Shown: positions 1 through 13,743, counted from the stretch's first letter. The stretch is 64,000 nt of DNA from Sipunculus nudus (GCA_026874595.1 CM049306.1:99253642-99317641), one strand, 5' to 3'. The notes: generated by a model not told the origin, from the letters alone. Program-made: numbers and translations.

Positions 1-3000
1 ATAGTAAATACAGAATCGGAGTTATTTTACACATGTGCCAGTCAATTATGGTTGATAATTTCATTAACGATATTAACTTAATAGCAAATATCTTCATGAA
101 TACGTGTCACATAATCATAGATCTTTGAACATAAGGGGCCCATTTTTAAGTCACATAAAGAAAGTAAACATACTTTGATAAACTTATTTGGAAATACATT
201 TTAAAATCTGAAAAAATAGAGAAAAAAAGATCAGTTGTGATTTGTTTTGTGCAATTGTTTCAAAGTGGAGTCATAAATGAAACGCATGAATGAAGATTAA
301 ACCAATTACTGACAATACTTTTAATACAAGTGGATCTTATGTTGCAACTTGCTCAGAGTTTCTGTATTTCAAAATTGGCAATCTAAGGCATCTTGGTCGT
401 CTTCTGGTCCTATCATGTTCTCTGCCTCCAACGGGTTCAATCCGAGTAAAACTTGATTTGCAGATGATTTTGGTATTTCCCTCACCTTATCAAACGTTTA
501 TGAATTCAGTACTAGCAGGCATTTCAAAAACCTTACCAGGATTACCTTGTTTACTGGGTATGTACCTAAGGGTATATCGTCAGTAACGGCAAACACGTGT
601 TTTCTTGCGCATCGAATAGATTCTACGATAGCGTTCGACTCGTGGGTGACGTACTTAAAGCAGTAAGGCAGTCACCTCATTTTCATTAGTCTCAGATGTT
701 TTTGCATTAGCTATATACTGTTATTTTGATTTATAAAGCAATTATTTATTATCTCCACAGTAGAAGTTGGGTCTAAATATATTACACACAAGTGCACAAA
801 CACACACACACATATGTGTGTATATATGTCCTTTGTGCCTATATATATATACACACATATGTATATATGTCCTTTGTGCTTTTTGGTTGCATGACACTGG
901 TGGAAAGGTATGTAATCTCTATATGCTGTCGTCTTATTGTTGACTACCAGAATTCTCTAATCATCAAAGGAATAGAAGGTTCTGAGACGAGGTCTTGTGA
1001 CTTATTTTAGCTTTATATTTCATTTTATACGAGATCTTGGTCCTGGTTTATCCACAATCTGTCTCCACCCCCCTACCCCCCCCCCCCCCCCACACACACG
1101 CACACACATACAAATACACACGCCCTGCAGTTTCATTTCATATCACACGAATGATTAAAGCAGTTGAGGAGAAGTTTTCTGGCCAAGCTGCAATAAGGGT
1201 ATGGGACAACATTTCTTGTGATCTATAACAGTCATCTTTATTAGAGATGTTACACACAAAAGGTTATAGAAAAAAATGTATACATACGTTTTATAAAGTA
1301 ATGAAAATAATAATTTTAAAAATCTATTGTTACCTTACTTAAACTTAAAGCAAGAATCTATATCTCCAGAGGAACACGTGTAACATATTCATCGCATTTG
1401 ATACCACAAAGGTATGTAGGATTAGAAAAGCATCTTTTTCAAACAAAAAGAAAATGTATGAAATACTCATGACCATGAAAAGTATAAGATGAATCCTGGA
1501 AGCAAGCCACTTACACCTCATGGTTTTATGGCGTATCAATCATCGTTGGGTCGTGTGTCTCATATTCAATACCGAAGTTTCACTTACAAGAAGAATGATA
1601 ACCAAAAAATTGCAACATTTAAGGTAGTTAAAAAGAAAGGAAATATATACTATATTTAAACCGAATGACGGGTAACCATGCCTGAAAAATGTTCAGATAT
1701 TTTCAAAAGTATCTAATTGTGATTTTCGCTTTGCGTCAGGTTAAAAGAGGGCGCATCTGGACCATGTGATAGATGCATTTACCCGTTTGATTTTTTCACT
1801 ATAGTGAAACTAGATCATTTTATGATCATTGTAACGTGCCAGAAGGGACTCGGGGATCATGAAGATATTTGATCAAAAGTCTCAAACTTAAAAGTGAAAG
1901 CAAATCAAAGTATTGTTCTTGATTTGAACACAGAAAACGTTTAAGCAGGAAAGTTGGCATTAAAAAGGGTTCCCTGGACATAAAACAAACAACGTGCGTT
2001 TTAGCATCATACTTGGAACGATTAGGACACAGGAGTTTAATTTAAATCTTGAATATCTTGAGAATGATGCTAAGCACGAAATTATACATATAAATGGGAC
2101 ACCATTTAAGGTTCTGTTATGCCCAGTTACAACACGGAATGGAGGAGTGATAAAAAATATAAATGGGGACACAATCAGCAGAAGCTATACGAGTCAACAG
2201 GCTCTGTACATGCGAACCAGGAAGTGTTATCATTCGTTTACCTGTTCTGCTAACGATCGATCAGGGTTGAGCGGCAGGTACATGGGTAGCAGGAGATTGA
2301 TAACCACTAATGCAGTCTTAGCGTGACATCCTACATATATCTCTCTGGTCCCGGTATACAGGACTCTAATAGGCCCAGCACTTGAAGTGCCTTCAGTCGG
2401 CAGCACACGCTGACAGCTATTGTAGAAATGTGACATTTTAACGCGTGGTTAATTTCTTCTCCACCTGCGTAAGCCTTGACAGCTGACACTTCCCGTCAAA
2501 TAACTGACTACTCCAGGTACGATGCAACTGGCTAAGTTTCTTATATGTTTTTATATTAACGTATTCATCTTGTTCTCGCGCCTTTTCACTTTTCGCCTTA
2601 TTTGTTTACCAGCGGTATACCTATAATGACGACATGCCACCTGTGACATCTGAGTTTAAGTGAGTACCAAAAATGGCTGCCCCCATGAGCGGTTTCAAAA
2701 AAGTGGGAAACATAACCCTCTCAGATAGGGGCGCGAGGATTCGACAGGAAAATAGTTCGAGGGCAGCGTCCAGGCGGGAATTAGGCTGAGGAAAGGGTTT
2801 TGTCAATGGAACTTGTATCGGCAATATGAGAGCGGAATGATACCTTTTTGGACCACGCCCAATCATCAAATTATAGTAGTAATTATGACAAGTAATAATT
2901 CTTGCCGCGTAGCAACAGAGACCGCATATGTGATTGGATTTTTTTAACCAACCGTTATTTTGTCTTTTTGGTCGTTTCGCTAAAAAAATGTATATGCGGA

Positions 3001-3074
3001 TAAAAAAAGGCCTTTTTAGCATTTAATGAAGACATTATGAAATTGCGAATCGTTTTTTCTGTATTCACGTTAAC
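1..3074. other. Intergenic DNA, no supported gene
   Basis: No reading frame here shows a recognisable domain or credible splice sites. A mixed CA/TG/TA microsatellite lies at about 784-870 and a poly-C/CA tract at about 1074-1115. Short open frames at 1994-2326 (+) and 2621-3022 (-) look somewhat protein-like but match nothing I recognise, and I do not call them genes. Confidence 0.6.
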
Positions 3075-4777
3075 CCTTCATGACGAAAACTTTCATATAA
3101 TTCATTGTAGTTTTTATCTTAATACCAACTATAACAGGTAATTAAATTTCATTTCTCTTTTTCATTTCTCTTTTTTATTTACAGACACCTGCATTTCAAA
3201 TTTCTTTATATTTTTTTCTTGATTAATTCCAGTTTCCACGAAAATGTCTTAATAAGCTTTAGTCGGTGCATCCTGCATGCTCAAGTTTTAATCAATCATT
3301 ACATTTGCAATTGCCACTGTATTCATGTAAATTATATATTTAACATTGCCACGATTTTCCTTAATTGTAGGCCTCGTTTTTATATTTTGTATTTTAAATT
3401 AACTTACAATAAAACCGTGCACAATTACTTTATTTGTCAACACTAATTAAAAACCGAGTTCGATATATTCGCATATGATGATTAAACCTTGATTTACAAT
3501 ACACTTCATATTTGCGATTTAGAATAAAATTATTTTCATAAAAGGAATCTTTGTCTGTACTTAGTTATGTGTTTCTGTATTAGCTCATTGTTCGAGTTGC
3601 ATTTCAATAGAATAATAGATTTAAGTCAATGACCTGCCAATTACCACCGAGGAACATTTTTCTTCCTCAGAAGAGGGTAACAAGTACTTTGACCCTGGAA
3701 TACGAAAAGGACGTCTCGACCGACCGTTTCTTTCACAGAACAGAATGATTTTAATTAAGTGAAACAATAACAGAGAACCCTCTTTCAATCGAATTCATTT
3801 AACGCACGGCAAGGACCAAAAATAAACAGTGTTAGGGAAAAAAATGTGATGTTTTCCTTTCTTGGAGTACTCTATGCTACTTGAGATAGAATCCTCTTCT
3901 GACAAGATCCTCTAAGGATAAAAAAAAACTGCATTGTACTTTCTACTCTATAAACTCCAATTATACTAAAGCAACCCTTTATGTCGTATCTATTGAAGAT
4001 TTGATAACGATATAATGAAACCAGAGCGAGATGTTATAAATTGTGTAAATATTGAGTGTTAGAATAAGTCAACAATAAAATAAAAGAGAAATTGAAAGGG
4101 CCTTTAAATAAACAATACTAGAATAAAAGAATTCACAGATAATATATTTTACTCTCAAGTTGCAAGCAATTTGTACATCTTAGAAGGTACACAACCCCTC
4201 CCTCCACCCTAATCGTCCCCGGGTTTTTCGCGTGCCTTGTTCTCTTTCAATTAACGGTACGGCTGACTGTCAGTGGATTCTACACTCAAGTCGTATGAAA
4301 CACGCTTGGAGCCGCCCGTAAACCGTCTCAACAAGACATTGTCTTTAGATCCATGAAAGTGATTATGCACTTTCAGTGTTCAAGTCAATCTGTTATGTCT
4401 TTTCCTATTCCAACCAGGCTTAATAGTAAATCGAAGCATTGTGGTTTATATTAAACGCTTGCTCAATGTATATACTCTTATATTGATAGGACCATTGTAA
4501 CGTGTGTGGATATTTCCTTCTGTTCTTACACATACAATCAACTGAACTAATTAGTGCACCATTTTAGTAATAAGACTCATTTTTCACGATATGATTTATT
4601 CGTATACCGCAAAAACGCACAACTGAATACGAGAATTCCAAAGCAATATATAATATGTTTTTCTTTCATACATTCGTCTAAATATATTATATATATATAT
4701 ATATATATCTTTCGTTCTGTGTCTCTCTAACTAGATTATACACACATATATATATCGTTTTTTCTTTCTCTCTTACA

Positions 4778-4814
<37 letters not shown>

Positions 4815-5261
4815 TATGTTACACCCCCAAGGGACAATAAATATGTCACCAGTATCGCAACTAAACAGACCACAAAATTAACACGGTTTTCCTTGAATTT
4901 AAGAATTCAGTAAGAATACTTAACTTCAAATTTTATTTCTTTTGAGGACAATGTGGCCAGGCAGGTAGGTGGTGTGTGTTAATGTTATTGAATGATTTAG
5001 CAGAGTTTTTCATCACTATAACGTGAAGATATTATACACACAGTGAAACAAAGTTTTCTTCAAATGAATCAGTTGGTGTATATGGTACATCTCGTGCCAG
5101 ATATGGTGCTAGTTTGATATATATTGCATACTGAACGTTTATTTCTTATGGAAAATCTAAATACCAAGCTGCAGTATTACTCACTTGTAAAGGAGCTCCT
5201 TTCTCTGTAAAAAATGCAGTCTCAAAAGCTTTTCCACGCAAGCGGATATTCTTCGCGTAAA
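3075..5261. repeat. Tandem 2.2 kb repeat, unit 1
   Basis: This is the first unit of a tandem array recognised by ordered landmarks: 'ccttcatgacgaaaac' (3075), 'tttccacgaaaatg' (~3233), 'ctcgaccgaccgtttc' (~3715), a pyrimidine-rich block near 4195, (TA)n near 4690 and 4780, 'gggacaataaatatgtc' (~4830) and a 'gaggacaatgtggcc' block (~4945). The landmarks recur in the same order in the next units. A frame beginning near 4220 that is open in unit 2 ends here in a TGA, so I see no intact gene. Confidence 0.9.
4687..4811. repeat. (TA)n microsatellites in unit 1
   Basis: Two TA runs (about 4688-4708 and 4780-4811) are separated by a CT-rich spacer. They occupy the position filled by longer TA runs in units 2 and 3. 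Confidence 0.95.
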
Positions 5262-6390
5262 CCTTCATGACGAAAACTTTCATATGATTTATTACAGTTT
5301 TAAACTTAATACCGACTATAACATGTTATTAAACTTCATTTATCTTTTTCCGGTTTGTTTCTCCTTTTTTATCATTAGAGACCTAAATAGCAATTTCCAT
5401 TTTTTATATTAATTTTCTGATTAATACAGTTTCCACCAAAATGTCTTAATAAGCAATAGTCGGTGCGTCCCGCTCAAGTTTTTATCAATTATTGTATCTG
5501 TCAGTTGCTACTGTATTCATGTATAATATAAATTTAACATTGCCACGATTTTCTTAAATTGTAGTCCTCGTTTTTACATCTTGTATTTTAAATGAACTTA
5601 CAATAAAACGGTGCACAATTACTTTATTTGTCATCGCTAATTTAAAACCGAGTTTGATATATTCCCATTTGTTGATTAAACCCTGATTTACAGTACACTT
5701 CATATTTGCAGTTTAAAATAAAATTTATTTCCATGAAAGGAATTTTTATCTGAACTTAGTAATGTGTTTCTGTTTAAACCCATTGTTCGAGTTGCATTTC
5801 ATTAGAATAACATATTTAAATCAATGACATGACAATTACCATCAAGACAAAACATCTTCTTCATTAGCAGACAGTAACAAGTACTTTGCCCCTGGCATAC
5901 GAAAAGGACCTCTCGACCGACCGTTTCTTTCACAGAACAGAATGATTTTAATTAAGTGAAACAAAAACAGTCCCATTTATTTAACGCACGGCAAGGACCA
6001 AAAATAAACACAGTGTTAGGAAAAATGTTATGTTTTCCTTTCTTGGAGTACTCTATGCTACTTGAGATAGAATCCCCATTCTGACAAGATCCACTAAGGA
6101 TAAGAAAAACTGCATTGTACTTTCAGCTCTATTAATTCCTGTATACTAAAGCAACCATTTCTGTCGTATCTATTGAAGATTTGGTAACGATATAATGAAA
6201 CCTGAGCGAGATGTTATGAATAATGAAATTATATTGTGTCAGAATAAGTCAACAATAAAATAAAGAGGAATTGAAAGGGACTATAAAGAAACAATACTAG
6301 AATTAAAGATTTCACAGAGAGTATATTTTACTCTCCAGATGTAAGCAATGTGTACTTTTGAGAAAGTACACAATCCCTCCCTCCACTCTT

Positions 6391-6633
6391 ATGGTCCCCG
6401 TGTTTATTGCGTGCCTTGTTCTCTTTCCATCAACGGCACGACTGACTGTCAGGGGAATCTACACTCAAGCCATCTCAAGCACGTGTGGAGCCGTGCGTAA
6501 ACCGTCTCAACAAGATATTGTCTCCAAAACCATAAAAGAGATTATGCACTTTGAGTGTGCAAGTCAATCTGTCATTTCTTTTCTTATTTCACTCAAGCTT
6601 AATAGTAAATCCAAAGATTGTGGTTTATATTAA
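6391..6633 (+). other. Open frame inside repeat unit 2, doubtful coding value
   Basis: An ATG at 6391 opens an 80-codon frame whose first ~15 residues (MVPVFIACLVLF...) are hydrophobic, like a signal peptide. The equivalent frame in units 1 and 3 stops at a TGA about 30 codons in, and in the fourth copy a MITE inserts at codon ~14. It could be an exon of a duplicated secreted-protein gene or chance. No splice donor is convincing and I do not recognise the protein. Confidence 0.15.
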
Positions 6634-6806
6634 ACGCTTGCTGAATATATCTTGTCTTATATTGATAAGATCATGGAAAATTGTGTGTTTATTTTCTTCT
6701 GTTCTACTACACACGTTCAACTTATCTAATTTTTGCACCTTTTTCGTAATACGGAACTTTATTCACAACACGATTTACTCGTATGCCGCAGGAACATACG
6801 GGAATT

Positions 6807-6844
6807 TATATTTCATTGGAATACGGGAATTCCAATGAAATATA
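6807..6844. repeat. Perfect 16 bp inverted repeat (hairpin)
   Basis: The arms 6807-6822 and 6829-6844 are perfectly complementary around a 6 bp spacer (acggga). The left arm is specific to unit 2: units 1 and 3 have only the right half. Confidence 0.9.
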
Positions 6845-6868
6845 AAATATTATATTTTTTTCTTAATA

Positions 6869-6871
<3 letters not shown>

Positions 6872-6918
<47 letters not shown>

Positions 6919-7081
6919 GTATGTATAAACTCTTTCTCAGTTTCACACTATTTTCTGTTCTTTCCCCCTGCCATCCTTCCACAGGCCCCACAGGCTCTCT
7001 CTCTCGCTCTCTAACGGATTCTCTCTCTCTCTCTCTCTCTCAATATCTCTCTCTCCTCCTCAGTCCCTTCCCTCTCACCAA

Positions 7082-7132
<51 letters not shown>

Positions 7133-7275
7133 TTCGTTCTCTCTCTCTCTCTCTCTGGCTGTTTTCTTCTCTTTTCCCCTTCCATCCTTTCTCTCTCCCT
7201 TCAGGCTCTCTCTCTCTCTTTCGCTCTCTCACGGATTCTATCTCCCTCATTACACTCCCTCTAACCCCCCCCCCC
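6872..7275. repeat. (TA)n / CT-rich / (TA)n / CT-rich / poly-C compound tract
   Basis: TA runs at about 6872-6916 and 7086-7130 are each followed by (CT)n-rich DNA, and a C run lies at about 7266-7275. Apparent ORFs made of Tyr-Ile or Ser-Leu runs here are translations of the microsatellite. Confidence 0.97.
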
Positions 7276-7773
7276 CTTGCGTCAGGAGAACAATAGGTTG
7301 CCGTTTGTGCACCGGCTACGGAACATTATACACCCCTAGAGGACAAGAAATATGTCACCAGCATCGGAACTAAACAAACACACCACAAAATAAACAAAGG
7401 TTTATTTTAGAATTCAGTAAGAATACTTGACTTAAAATTATTTTTCATTTGAGGACCATTTGGCCAGGCAGGTAAGAGATGTGTTTAAAGAGTTATTTAA
7501 TGATTTAGCAGAGTTTATCAACACTATAACGTGAGGATATTATACACACAGTGAAACAAAGTTTTCTTCAAATGACTCAGTTGTTGAATATGGTACACCT
7601 CATGCCAGATAAGGTACATAGTTTTATATGTATTGAATATTGAACCTTTATATCTTACGGAAAATATAAATGCCCAGCTGCAGTATAAATCACTTGTAAA
7701 AAAATCAATTTTTTCTGTAAAATACATACAGTCTCCAAAGCTTTTCCACGCAAGCAGATATTCTTTACGTAAA

Positions 7774-9322
7774 CATCAATGCCGAAAACTTTCACACAAT
7801 TAATACAAGTTTTTAACCTAATTATGACAATTACAGGGAATTTTACTTGATTTCTCTTTTTCATTTTCATTTCTCTTTTTTTCATTTTCAGAGACCTGAA
7901 AGTCAATTTCATATTACTTTAAATTTTTTGTATTTAATACAGTTTCCACGAAAATGTGTTAACAAGCATAAATCGGTGCTTCCCGCTAAATTTTATAAAC
8001 AACTATTGCATTTGTCAATTGCCACTGTATTCATATATGATATAAATTTAATATTGCCACGATTTTCCTGAATTGTAGGCCTCGTTTTTAAACTTTGTAT
8101 TATAAATAAACTTACAATAAAACGATGCACAATTACTTCATTTGTCAACACTAATTAAAAATTTTGATATATTATCATATGATGATTAAACCCTAATTAA
8201 TAGTAAAATTCATATTTGCAATTTAAAATAAAATTTATTTCCATGAAAGTATTCTTTGTCTGAACTTATTAATGTGTTTCTGTATAAGCCCATTGTTCGA
8301 GTTGCATTTCACTAGAATAACAGATTTAAATCAATGACCTCAAATTACCATAAAGACAAAACGTTTTCTTCATTAAAAGACAGTAACAAGCACTTTGCCC
8401 CTTGCATACGAAAAGGACTTCTCGACCGACCGTTTCTTTCACAGAACAGAATGATTTTTTTAAGTGAAACAATAACAGAGAACTCTATTTCAATCCAATT
8501 CATTTAACGCACGGCATGAACCAAAATAAACACGTGTCATGAAAAAAAAGTTCTATTTTCATTTCTTTATAACTAATCCTTTTTGCTTAGATGGCACTCT
8601 ATGCTACTTGAGATAGAATCCTCTTCTGACAAGATCCTCTAAGGATAAACAAACTGCATTTGTACTTTCAGCTCTATAAATTCCTATTCTACTAAAGCAA
8701 CCATTTATGTCGTATCTATTGAAGATTTGGTAACGATATAATGAAACCTGAACGAGAGGTAAGAAATAATGTAAATATTGAGTGTCAGAATAAGTCTACA
8801 ATAAAATAAATGAAGAATTGAAAGGGACTATAAAGAAATAATAATAGAATAAAGGAATTCACAGAGAGTATATTTTACTCTCCATTTGTTTGCAATTGCC
8901 AAAAGTTTTAGTACTTCTAAGAAGGTACACAATCCCTCCCTCCACTCTAATGGTTCCCGGGTTTATCGCGTGCCTTGTCTTCTTTCCATTAACGTCACGG
9001 CTGACTGTCAGTGGAATCTACACTCAAGTCGTCTGAAGCACGCTTGGAGCCGTGCATAAACCGTCTCAACAAGACAGAAACATACATCTGGATTACGGGA
9101 ATTCCAATGAAATATAAAATGTTATTTTTTTCTTCATAATTTGTTTATACATATATATATATATATATATGTAATATATATATATATAAAAATATATATG
9201 TACTCTTTCTCTGTTTCGCTCTCTTTTCTGATCTCTCCCTCACCCACCCACCCCCCTAAAAAAAAACCCGGCTCCCTCCCTCTCTCTCTCTCTCATCTCT
9301 CAGTCCCCTCCCTGTCAACAAA

Positions 9323-9368
<46 letters not shown>

Positions 9369-9885
9369 TTGTCTCTCACTCTCATACCCTTTTCTCGTCT
9401 TTCCCCCTCCCCCTTTCTTCTCCCCCACAGTCTTTCTCTCTCTTTCGCTCTCTCTCGGATTCTCTCTCTCTCAGTCCCAATCCGCTCTCCCTCAGTCCCC
9501 TACCTCTAACCCCCCCCCCCCCCCCCCCCCGGTCCTTCCAGTAGAACAATTGGATGCCGTTTGTGCACCGGCTACGGGACATATTACACCCCTAGGGGAA
9601 AAGAAATATGTCATCCGCATCGGAGGTAACTAAACAAGCCACAAAATAAGTTTTTCTTGGATTTTAGAATTGACTAAGAATACTTGACTTTAAATTATAT
9701 CTCTTTTGAGGACCATGTGGCCAGGCAAGTAAGTATCGTGTTTGATAAAGTTATTCAATGATCTGGCAGAGTTTATCAGCACCATGACCTGAGTATAGTA
9801 GACACACTGTAAAACAAAGTTTTCTTCAAATAAATCAGTTGTTGAATATGGTATACCTCATAACAGATATGGTACATAGTTTTAT
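7774..9885. repeat. Tandem 2.2 kb repeat, unit 3
   Basis: The third unit keeps the same landmark order: 'tttccacgaaaatg' near 7942, 'ctcgaccgaccgtttc' near 8421, the pyrimidine block near 8930 and 'gaggaccatgtggcc' near 9709. It lacks the segment between the 'caacaagaca' block (~9070) and the (TA)n start that units 1 and 2 contain, so it carries an internal deletion. Confidence 0.9.
9140..9530. repeat. Compound (TA)n / CT / poly-C tract in unit 3
   Basis: TA-rich runs at about 9151-9200 and 9325-9366, CT-rich DNA between and after them, and a C run at 9510-9530. It corresponds to the tracts in units 1 and 2. Confidence 0.97.
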
Positions 9886-11396
9886 AACGACTATAACAGG
9901 TAATTAAACTTCATTTCTCTTTTTCATTTTTCAATTTCCTTATTTTAATTTTCAGAGACACAAAAGGCAATTTCATATTACTTAATTTTTTTTCTGATTA
10001 AATACAGTTTCCACGAAAATGTTTAAACAAGCATAAATCGGTGCTTCACGCTCAATTTTTTAATTGATTAATGCATTTGTCAATTGCCACTATTCATGTA
10101 TGATATAAATTTAATATTGCCACGATTTTCCTGAATTATAGGCCTTGTTTTAACATTATGTATTTTAAATAAACTTCCAAAAAAAAAACGTGCACAATTA
10201 CTTCATTTGTCAACACTAATTAAAAACCGAGTTTGATATATTCTCATATGATGAATAAACTCTGATTTTCAATACACTTCATATTTGCAGTTTAAAATAA
10301 AATTTATTTCCATAAAAGGAATCGTTTTCTGTACTTAGTTATGTGTCTCTATAAGCTCTGCGGTTGCATTTCACAAGAATAACAGATTAAAATCAATGAC
10401 CTGCCAATTACCCTCGAGACAAAAAATCCTCTTCATTAGCAGACAGTAACAAGTACTTTGCCCCTGGTATTCGAAAAGGGCCTCTCGACCGACCGTCTTA
10501 ACAGAACATAATGATTTAAATTAAGTGAAACAATAGTTTCAATAGCAAACAACAGTTTGCAAGTCAAGCATTGTGGTTTATATTGAACGCTAGTTATGTG
10601 TTTCTGCATAAGACCATTTTCCGAGTTGCATTTCACTATAATAACAGATTTAAATCAATGACATGACCATTAAGATAAAACATTTTCTTCCTTAGAAGGC
10701 AGTTACAAGTACTTTGCCCCTGGCATACGAAAATGACCCCTCGACCGACCGTTTCATTCACAGAAATTTTAATTAAGTGAAACAATATTAAAAAAGTATT
10801 TTTAGTGTGCAAGTCAATCTGTCATTTCTTTTCCTATATCAATCATGCTTAATAGTAAACCGAAGGATTGTGGTTTATATAAAACGCTACTAATGTGTTT
10901 CTGTATAAGCCCATTTTTCGAGTTGCATTTCACTAGAATAACAGATTTTGATCAATGACCATTACCATCAAGACAAAACATTTTCTTCACTAGAAGACAG
11001 TAACAAGTACCTTTCCTGTTGCATACGAATAGGACCTCTCGACCGACCGTTTCTCTCACAGAACAGAATGATTTAGATTAAGTGAAACAGGAGTTTCAAT
11101 CCAATTCATTAAACTCACGACAAAGACCAAAAATATAAATACAGTGTCATGAAAAAATATATATTCCCCTTTCTTTATAACTAACCCTTTTTTGCTCAGA
11201 GGGCCACTCAGTGCTACTTGAGATAGAATCTTACAAGATCCCCTAAGGATAAACAAACTGCAGGTTTTTTACGCTCAACTCTATAAATTCCTATTAAACT
11301 AAAGCAACCATTTCTGTCATAACTGTTGAATATTTTGTAACGATATAATACACCTGATTGAGATGTTATAAATAATGTAAATATTGAGTGTCAGAA
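9886..11396. repeat. Tandem repeat unit 4, left part, internally rearranged
   Basis: The unit restarts with 'cgactataacaggtaatt' and keeps 'tttccacgaaaatg' near 10008. The 'ctcgaccgaccgt' block appears three times (about 10485, 10740 and 11038), so a 250-300 bp subunit is itself tandem. Each extra subunit joins two parts that are not adjacent in the full unit: the 'attgtggtttatattaaacgct' region and the 'gtgtttctgtataagcccat' region. Confidence 0.8.
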
Positions 11397-12429
11397 TTTA
11401 TCCGAAATCAGTCTGAGCAGTAAGGGTTAAAGGAAAGCACAATAAATACTGCCGTTGGCTTCATATTCGCGGGGATAATATTAATTTTACCCGATATCAT
11501 GATACAAAAAAAAAAACCATACGCAATGGAAACCATTATATGAATAAAACAAACCATATCATTTGTGTGCAAAATCTTAAGAAGTGAACGGTGACTTAAG
11601 GGAACATCGAATTAGCAGAAATTATTGTTCATTATTGGCAGATCCTTGTAAAGAGCTGATATATCATTAAAAAATTGTAATCTTTGAACATACAAGATCT
11701 ATCATTAATTACATAAATATTAAACCTTTTCGACTTGCCTTCCACCATGGGGTATCGTATTCACGAAGGTTTTATCTTCGCGATAATTCCACGTTCGCGA
11801 ATATCGCGCATTTAAAACCCTAGCAAAAAACAACCACAGTAAATATTAGCACTAAATGTGGAAGGTCACGCGTGATGTGGCATGATAAAAGTGGCATGAT
11901 GTTTTGAAACAGTACACTAGAACTCAAGAAAACATCAGTTAATGGACTCCATTGTCCTAGATGAATATACAGACTGCGTCAGAGCCGTGGATTCGGAGGA
12001 ATGAGGAATTCAAATACGCTCATGAAAAATCAGTTAAATTGTTATAAGAGTCCGTAATCATTTCACAAAATGACATTTAATATAAGATCCAAAGTGGAAA
12101 CCCAATTTTAATCAGAAGATATCAGCACTGCCCATGTACAGATCTTGAATATATACGAGCATATGAACCAATATTCAAGTTGCATAATGAATATGAACAT
12201 GTCATTGTCAACTACGGACAACATAAGATATTGCTGCTGTTAACCTATCAGCGCATAGCACGGAATCTCACGGAATTACAAGTTAAAGGTAGTTTTTTTT
12301 CTCTTGAAAAAGGGGAATGTGAACATTACTTTGTATTAACCGGACGTCACGACTTATACATTCATTCGCTTAAAGCAGTAGGAACGGTGTGTCTATCCGA
12401 TTGTTTACCGAATTAGAGTATATATATAA

Positions 12430-12485
<56 letters not shown>

Positions 12486-12624
12486 GGCAGAAAGAAGAAT
12501 ATGCAATGCATACACATGCAAGAACCCGGACTATAATATAAATCAACACAGTCTCGAATAAACGGTAATAAGTGCAATCCTTTGAAGAAAAGGGCAAACG
12601 GGTATTTCCATTTCTGTGTTGCAA
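11397..12624. other. Foreign segment interrupting repeat unit 4
   Basis: Alignment to unit 3 breaks after 'agtgtcagaat' and resumes at 'gggactataaagaaat'. About 1.2 kb of unrelated DNA replaces roughly 33 bp of the unit. It contains TCGCGA-rich DNA at about 11775-11812 and (TA)n at 12442-12482. I see no terminal inverted repeats and no gene. Confidence 0.6.
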
Positions 12625-13688
12625 GGGACTATAAAGAAATAATAGTAGAATAAAAGAATTCACAGTGAGTATATTTTACTCTCCCGTTGTATGCAATTGC
12701 CAAAGTGTTTTGTGCTTCTGAAAAGTTACACAATCCCTCCCTCCACTCTTATGGTCCCCAAGATTATCGCCTGCCTTGTCTTCTTTCCAATAAGGCCCCT
12801 TTCACACATAAACCGATAGCAACACGGATCATCTCGAACTATGATCCGTGGTGTTACGGGGTGATCCCTGTTGCTATCTGTGAATGTGTGAAAGGGGCTT
12901 TAAACTTGCACCCGGAAAGTGCCGGTCTCAATACGGAGCTCCCGGTGGCTACACGGTGACTCCCGGGTGTATACGGTGGCTACACTGAGGTGCACGGTGC
13001 CTACAAGGAGTTATACGAATGATGTCGGAACGATGATGGCATCCGTGAATGTGTGAAAGGGCATAACGGCACGGCTCACTGTCAGTGGATTCTACATTCA
13101 AGTCGTCTGAAGCACGCTTGGAGTCCTGCGTAAACTGGCTCAACAAGACATTGTCTCCAGAACCATGAAAGTGATTTTGCACTTTCATTGAGCAAGTCAA
13201 TATGTTATTCCTTTTCCTATTTCGTTCAAGATATATCGCGTTAAAAAATATAAAATAAATAATTTAAAATTTAAAATCTGAGACAGTGTTCATATATATC
13301 TCTAACAGCGTATATTCTGAGGATTCAAAATATGTATATATCATTGTGGTTAAAATTCATTTTAATATAAAGCTAAATTAAACCAAGGTTTTTTGACGAT
13401 CATAAGAACTTAATAGTAAATAGAAGCATTGTAGTTTGTATTACACCTTTGCTGAATGTATACAGTCTAATGTTGATAGAACCATTGTAACGTATGTGGT
13501 TATATCTTTCTGTGAAAATAGATACGATCAACTGAACTGATTCGTGCACCTTTTTAGTAATAAGGATCTTTATTCACAACATTTTTGTCTGAATTCTGCA
13601 AAAACACATGTCTAAAATGCGGGAATTCCAAACAATATAAAATATCTTATTTTTCTTTAATACATTTGTACAATGTTCGCATGCAAAT

Positions 13689-13743
<55 letters not shown>

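Larger units (their letters stand above)
5262..7773. repeat. Tandem 2.2 kb repeat, unit 2 (2.5 kb)
   Basis: The second unit shares all landmarks of unit 1: 'ccttcatgacgaaaac' at 5262, 'tttccaccaaaatg' near 5431, 'ctcgaccgaccgtttc' near 5914 and 'gaggaccatttggcc' near 7452. It is about 330 bp longer than unit 1, largely because the (TA)n and CT-rich tracts at 6870-7260 have expanded. Confidence 0.9.

Noticed and set aside
1994-2326. 110-codon + frame, partly protein-like
   Set aside because: No ATG at its start, no recognisable domain, no splice context; not strong enough to call.
2621-3022. 133-codon minus-strand frame
   Set aside because: No recognisable motif; it may be a decayed repeat. 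Nothing supports expression.
6872-7250. ORFs rich in Tyr-Ile, Ser-Leu or Arg-Glu runs (also at 9141, 12370, 13585, 22017, 26233, 56591 and 61693)
   Set aside because: They are translations of (TA)n and (CT)n microsatellites, with no domain or splice support.
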